Assembly (NCBI GenBank): GCA_036554605.1
Contig: DATBMY010000463.1
Span: 1 to 7,612 of the forward strand
DNA length: 7,612 nt
Direction: 5' to 3'
DNA from: DATBMY01 sp036554605
GTDB lineage: Bacteria; Acidobacteriota; Blastocatellia; UBA7656
This document shows, piece after piece, positions 5,561-7,612 of the stretch. The translations under genes and the position numbers were made by a program. Numbering within the stretch: position 1 is the first letter of the stretch; every line of letters begins with the position of its first letter. Under the pieces are notes generated by a model. The model was given only the letters and a program-made list of their open reading frames with translations. It searched no databases and was not told the origin of the DNA.

Positions 5561-7183
5561 TTAGGGCATCATTGGAATTCCCAGGTGCGGCCCCGGGTTG
5601 TTTAGCGCGGCCCTGAGCGCGAGCGCGAGGGTTGCGCGCGTGCGCTCGGGAGTGATGATGGCGTCGACAAACCCGCGCGCGGCCGCGAACTTTGCGTCCA
5701 GCTCCTGATCATATTTGGCCCGCACCCTGTCCATCTCTTTTCGCATTGCCTCGTCGGGCTCACGCCCCTCGCGCTTCAGCTTTTCAAGCTCCGCGCTGAA
5801 CAATGCCATCACCGCCGACTCGCCCTCCATTACGCCCATGCGCCCGGTCGGCCAGGTGAAAATGAAATCGGGGTCGAAGCCTTGCCCGGCCATCGCGTAA
5901 TAGCCCGCGCCCGAAGCGTGATTGATCGTAAGCACCAGCTTCGGCACCGTCGCCGTCGCCATTGCCTCGACGAAGCGCGCGCCCGCGCGAATTATTCCCG
6001 ACGCCTCGGCCTCCGTACCGACCATAAACCCGGATACGTCCTGCAAGAAGAGCAGGGGGGTCTCGTGCCGGTTGCAGGTCTCTATAAAATAGGCGACTTT
6101 TTCCGCGGAATCGGTATAGATGATTCCGCCGAATTTCGGCGGCCTGCCAGCCTGACCGCGTATGAGCCCTCGCTGGTTGGCTATTATGCCGACTGGTATC
6201 CCTTCGATGCGCGCGTAGCCGGTTATCATCTCGCGCGCGTACTCGGCCTGAAACTCGTCGAGCTCGCCGTTGTCTATCAAGCAGTCGAGGACTTCGCGCA
6301 TCTCATAAGGGTGGCGATGGTCGGCCGGTATTATGTCATATATATCGTCCTCGGGACGGGCCGGGGCCGCGCCCTCTTTTATAGGAACCCTCGGCTGCGG
6401 CGGCAAGGGCAGCTCTGTCACAAGCTCCCGCAGTTTATCTATGCACTCTTCGTCGTTTTTTGCCAGATAGTGAGCCACGCCAGAGATCTGATTGTGCATG
6501 CGCGCGCCGCCGAGCGTATCGCTGTCGACCGTTTGACCGGTTGCCCCCTTCACGAGGTTCGGCCCGCCCAGCCCCATGAAGGAAGTGCCCTCGACCATGA
6601 TTATGAAGTCGGAAAGCGCGGGCAAGTAGGCTCCGCCCGCCACGCACTGGCCCATTACAGCGGCAAACTGCGGTACTTTCAGGTATCGCCTCATGACCGA
6701 ATTATAGAAGAATATTCGGCCGCCGCCGTACTGCCCCGGAAAGACGCCGCTTTGATACGGGAGATTCACGCCCGCCGAATCTACGAGATAGATTATGGGC
6801 AAGCGGCAGCGCATGGCGATCTCCTGCAGGCGTAAAACCTTTCTTACCGTCTCCGGCCACCACGAGCCGGCCTTGACGGTCGCGTCGTTTGCGACGACCA
6901 CGCATTCGCGGCCGGCGATGCGACCAAGCCCGGTCACTACCCCCGCCGCCGGTGCCTGCCCGTCATATTGGTCATAAGCGATTAGCAGGCCGGTCTCAAC
7001 AAAGTGAGCATCAGTATCGAAGAGTCGCTCTATACGCTCGCGCGCTGTCAGCTTCCCCTTCTTGTGCTCGCGGTTGATGCGGTCAGGCCCGCCCCCCTGG
7101 CGAATCCTCTCTTCAAGCTCTCGAAGCTCATCTGCCAGTTTCTGAAAATGCTCGCGGTTTGTTATTGCTGACTGGTTAATCAT
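5561..7183 (-). CDS. Acyl-CoA carboxylase, carboxyltransferase (beta) subunit, methylcrotonyl-CoA carboxylase-like
   Basis: This cytoplasmic enzyme transfers the carboxyl group from carboxybiotin to an acyl-CoA. At 540 aa it is full length for the family. Key features are KLTARERI near the N-terminus (44-51), VVANDATVKAG (96-106), and two crotonase-type halves whose oxyanion-hole glycines lie in CVAGGAYLPA (180-189) and SGAGYYAMAG (424-433). LGGPNLVKGATG (205-216), DTLGGARMH (222-230) and FLQDVSGFMVG (379-389) are typical of the family. GGRIFFYN, GGAYLPA, GPNLVKGATG and LFLQDVSGFMVG look closer to the methylcrotonyl-CoA carboxylase beta subunit than to the propionyl-CoA type, but the substrate is not certain from sequence. 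The partner biotin carboxylase/carrier subunit is not in the window, nor are leucine-degradation genes. No strong Shine-Dalgarno precedes the ATG at 7183, yet the N-terminus fits the family and a promoter candidate lies just upstream. Confidence 0.93.
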   Translation of the reverse strand: MINQSAITNREHFQKLADELRELEERIRQGGGPDRINREHKKGKLTARERIERLFDTDAHFVETGLLIAYDQYDGQAPAAGVVTGLGRIAGRECVVVANDATVKAGSWWPETVRKVLRLQEIAMRCRLPIIYLVDSAGVNLPYQSGVFPGQYGGGRIFFYNSVMRRYLKVPQFAAVMGQCVAGGAYLPALSDFIIMVEGTSFMGLGGPNLVKGATGQTVDSDTLGGARMHNQISGVAHYLAKNDEECIDKLRELVTELPLPPQPRVPIKEGAAPARPEDDIYDIIPADHRHPYEMREVLDCLIDNGELDEFQAEYAREMITGYARIEGIPVGIIANQRGLIRGQAGRPPKFGGIIYTDSAEKVAYFIETCNRHETPLLFLQDVSGFMVGTEAEASGIIRAGARFVEAMATATVPKLVLTINHASGAGYYAMAGQGFDPDFIFTWPTGRMGVMEGESAVMALFSAELEKLKREGREPDEAMRKEMDRVRAKYDQELDAKFAAARGFVDAIITPERTRATLALALRAALNNPGPHLGIPMMP

Positions 7184-7213
7184 AGATCGGTCGTGGTTCT
7201 AACGAGAAAAGCA

Positions 7214-7243
7214 AGAATAGCAATCCCGCACGACAGGTGACAA
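7214..7243 (-). promoter_or_regulatory. Candidate sigma70-type promoter for the carboxylase gene
   Basis: On the minus strand a -35-like TTGTCA (7238-7243, five of six bases) and a -10-like TATTCT (7214-7219, four of six) are 18 bases apart. A TG one base before the -10 makes it an extended -10. Initiation near 7207 would give a leader of about 24 bases, which fits the weak ribosome binding site of the gene. Confidence 0.5.
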
Positions 7244-7361
7244 GCGCGCCGGGCCAGAAATCCTGGGCTGTAACAAAGTAACGACAATTCAGTCGCGGGT
7301 GCGGTAGCGACCGGGAATGGTTGCGCTAAACCCGATAGCTTAAGGATGCGGTACAGACTCG

Positions 7362-7391
7362 TTGCATCGACGGAGGGTCATCTGGAATAAT
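7362..7391 (+). promoter_or_regulatory. Candidate promoter for the rightmost gene
   Basis: A -10-like AATAAT (7386-7391, five of six bases) lies 18 bases after a weak -35-like TTGCAT (7362-7367). Initiation would fall near 7398, about 26 bases before the ATG. It is divergent from the carboxylase promoter candidate. The 240-base intergenic region holds no recognisable RNA gene or clear operator. Confidence 0.35.
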
Positions 7392-7410
7392 CAAACCATA
7401 GCGGTTCGAC

Positions 7411-7416
7411 GAGGAG
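7411..7416 (+). promoter_or_regulatory. Ribosome binding site of the rightmost gene
   Basis: GAGGAG ends 7 bases before the ATG at 7424, a standard spacing. Together with the signal peptide that follows, it supports this as a real gene start. Confidence 0.75.
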
Positions 7417-7423
7417 TTCCATT

Positions 7424-7612
7424 ATGCTGTCGATGATAAAAGAAGCGCGCCTTTACCTGCTGGCCGCCGTGCTGGTCTTGATGCTTGGCACGGTAATCGT
7501 GCCCGCCCAATCAGGAAAATCGAATACCGCCGCCCGCCGCACGATAACGCTAAACGTCATAGCTCGCGCGCCCGAAGGCCGGCTGGTTACCAAGGAAGAT
7601 TTTGATCTTTAC
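7424..7612 (+). CDS. Secreted protein, N-terminal fragment (possible VWA-domain protein), cut by the window edge
   Basis: Sixty-three codons are visible and the frame is open to the right edge. The N-terminus is a signal peptide: MLSMIKEARLYLL, a hydrophobic core to about residue 26, and likely signal peptidase I cleavage after VPA (residue 28). The mature part starts with a short Ser/Asn/Ala stretch and then RRTITLNVIARAPEGRLV followed by TKEDFDLY. This strand-plus-'(T/K)xEDFxLY' pattern resembles the segment that precedes the von Willebrand factor A domain in many secreted acidobacterial proteins, where a beta-sandwich reads like 'VTDxxGxPVxxLxxEDFxxY'. That identification is inference, because the VWA domain itself would lie beyond the window. 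It is transcribed divergently from the carboxylase gene. Confidence 0.8.
   Translation, partial: MLSMIKEARLYLLAAVLVLMLGTVIVPAQSGKSNTAARRTITLNVIARAPEGRLVTKEDFDLY

Noticed and set aside
5882..6835. Long plus-strand open frame of 317 codons opposite the carboxylase gene
   Set aside because: It is antisense to highly conserved carboxyltransferase motifs, its translation is Arg/His-rich without domain features, and no ribosome binding site was evident.
7184..7423. tRNA, small RNA or riboswitch in the divergent intergenic region
   Set aside because: I found no cloverleaf, T-loop consensus or terminator-like hairpin. Only short imperfect inverted repeats are present, as expected by chance in GC-rich DNA.

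Overview
The window reads as a chromosomal, housekeeping-type segment of a moderately GC-rich Gram-negative bacterium. The best guess is an Acidobacteriota member, perhaps Blastocatellia. That guess rests on the combination of a PBP1B-like enzyme with a UB2H-like domain, a secreted M48 peptidase with an unusual C-terminal half, an Asn-rich lipoprotein, and a secreted protein whose start resembles acidobacterial von Willebrand factor A (VWA)-type proteins. No single gene fixes the taxonomy, and I saw no rRNA, tRNA, mobile element, CRISPR array or phage gene.

Layout from left to right. Positions 1-190 are a leader or end of an unseen gene, with a 12-bp tandem repeat and a weak promoter candidate. 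A class A penicillin-binding protein (191-2917, +) is followed after 138 bases by a secreted M48 zinc metallopeptidase (3056-4459, +), which has its own good Shine-Dalgarno and a promoter candidate. A perfect 38-base palindrome (4488-4525) separates these from two minus-strand genes that converge on it. These are an Asn-rich lipoprotein with two similar beta-type domains (4552-5502, -) and, upstream of it by 58 bases, a biotin-dependent acyl-CoA carboxylase carboxyltransferase subunit (5561-7183, -). A 240-base divergent intergenic region carries promoter candidates on both strands. It leads to the 5' end of a secreted protein (from 7424, +) that runs off the window.

The first two genes share an envelope theme: one polymerises and cross-links peptidoglycan, the other is a periplasmic peptidase of the family that includes BepA/LoiP-type quality-control proteases. 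The lipoprotein is probably also in the envelope. The carboxylase is cytoplasmic metabolism and has no obvious link to its neighbours; no biotin carboxylase or biotin carrier gene is visible here.

I do not see evidence for a wholly new biological system. The points most worth a second look are the UB2H-like domain on a PBP1B outside the group where its activators are known, the duplicated Cys-containing module at the C-terminus of that PBP, the non-TPR C-terminal domain of the M48 protein, and the internal duplication in the lipoprotein.
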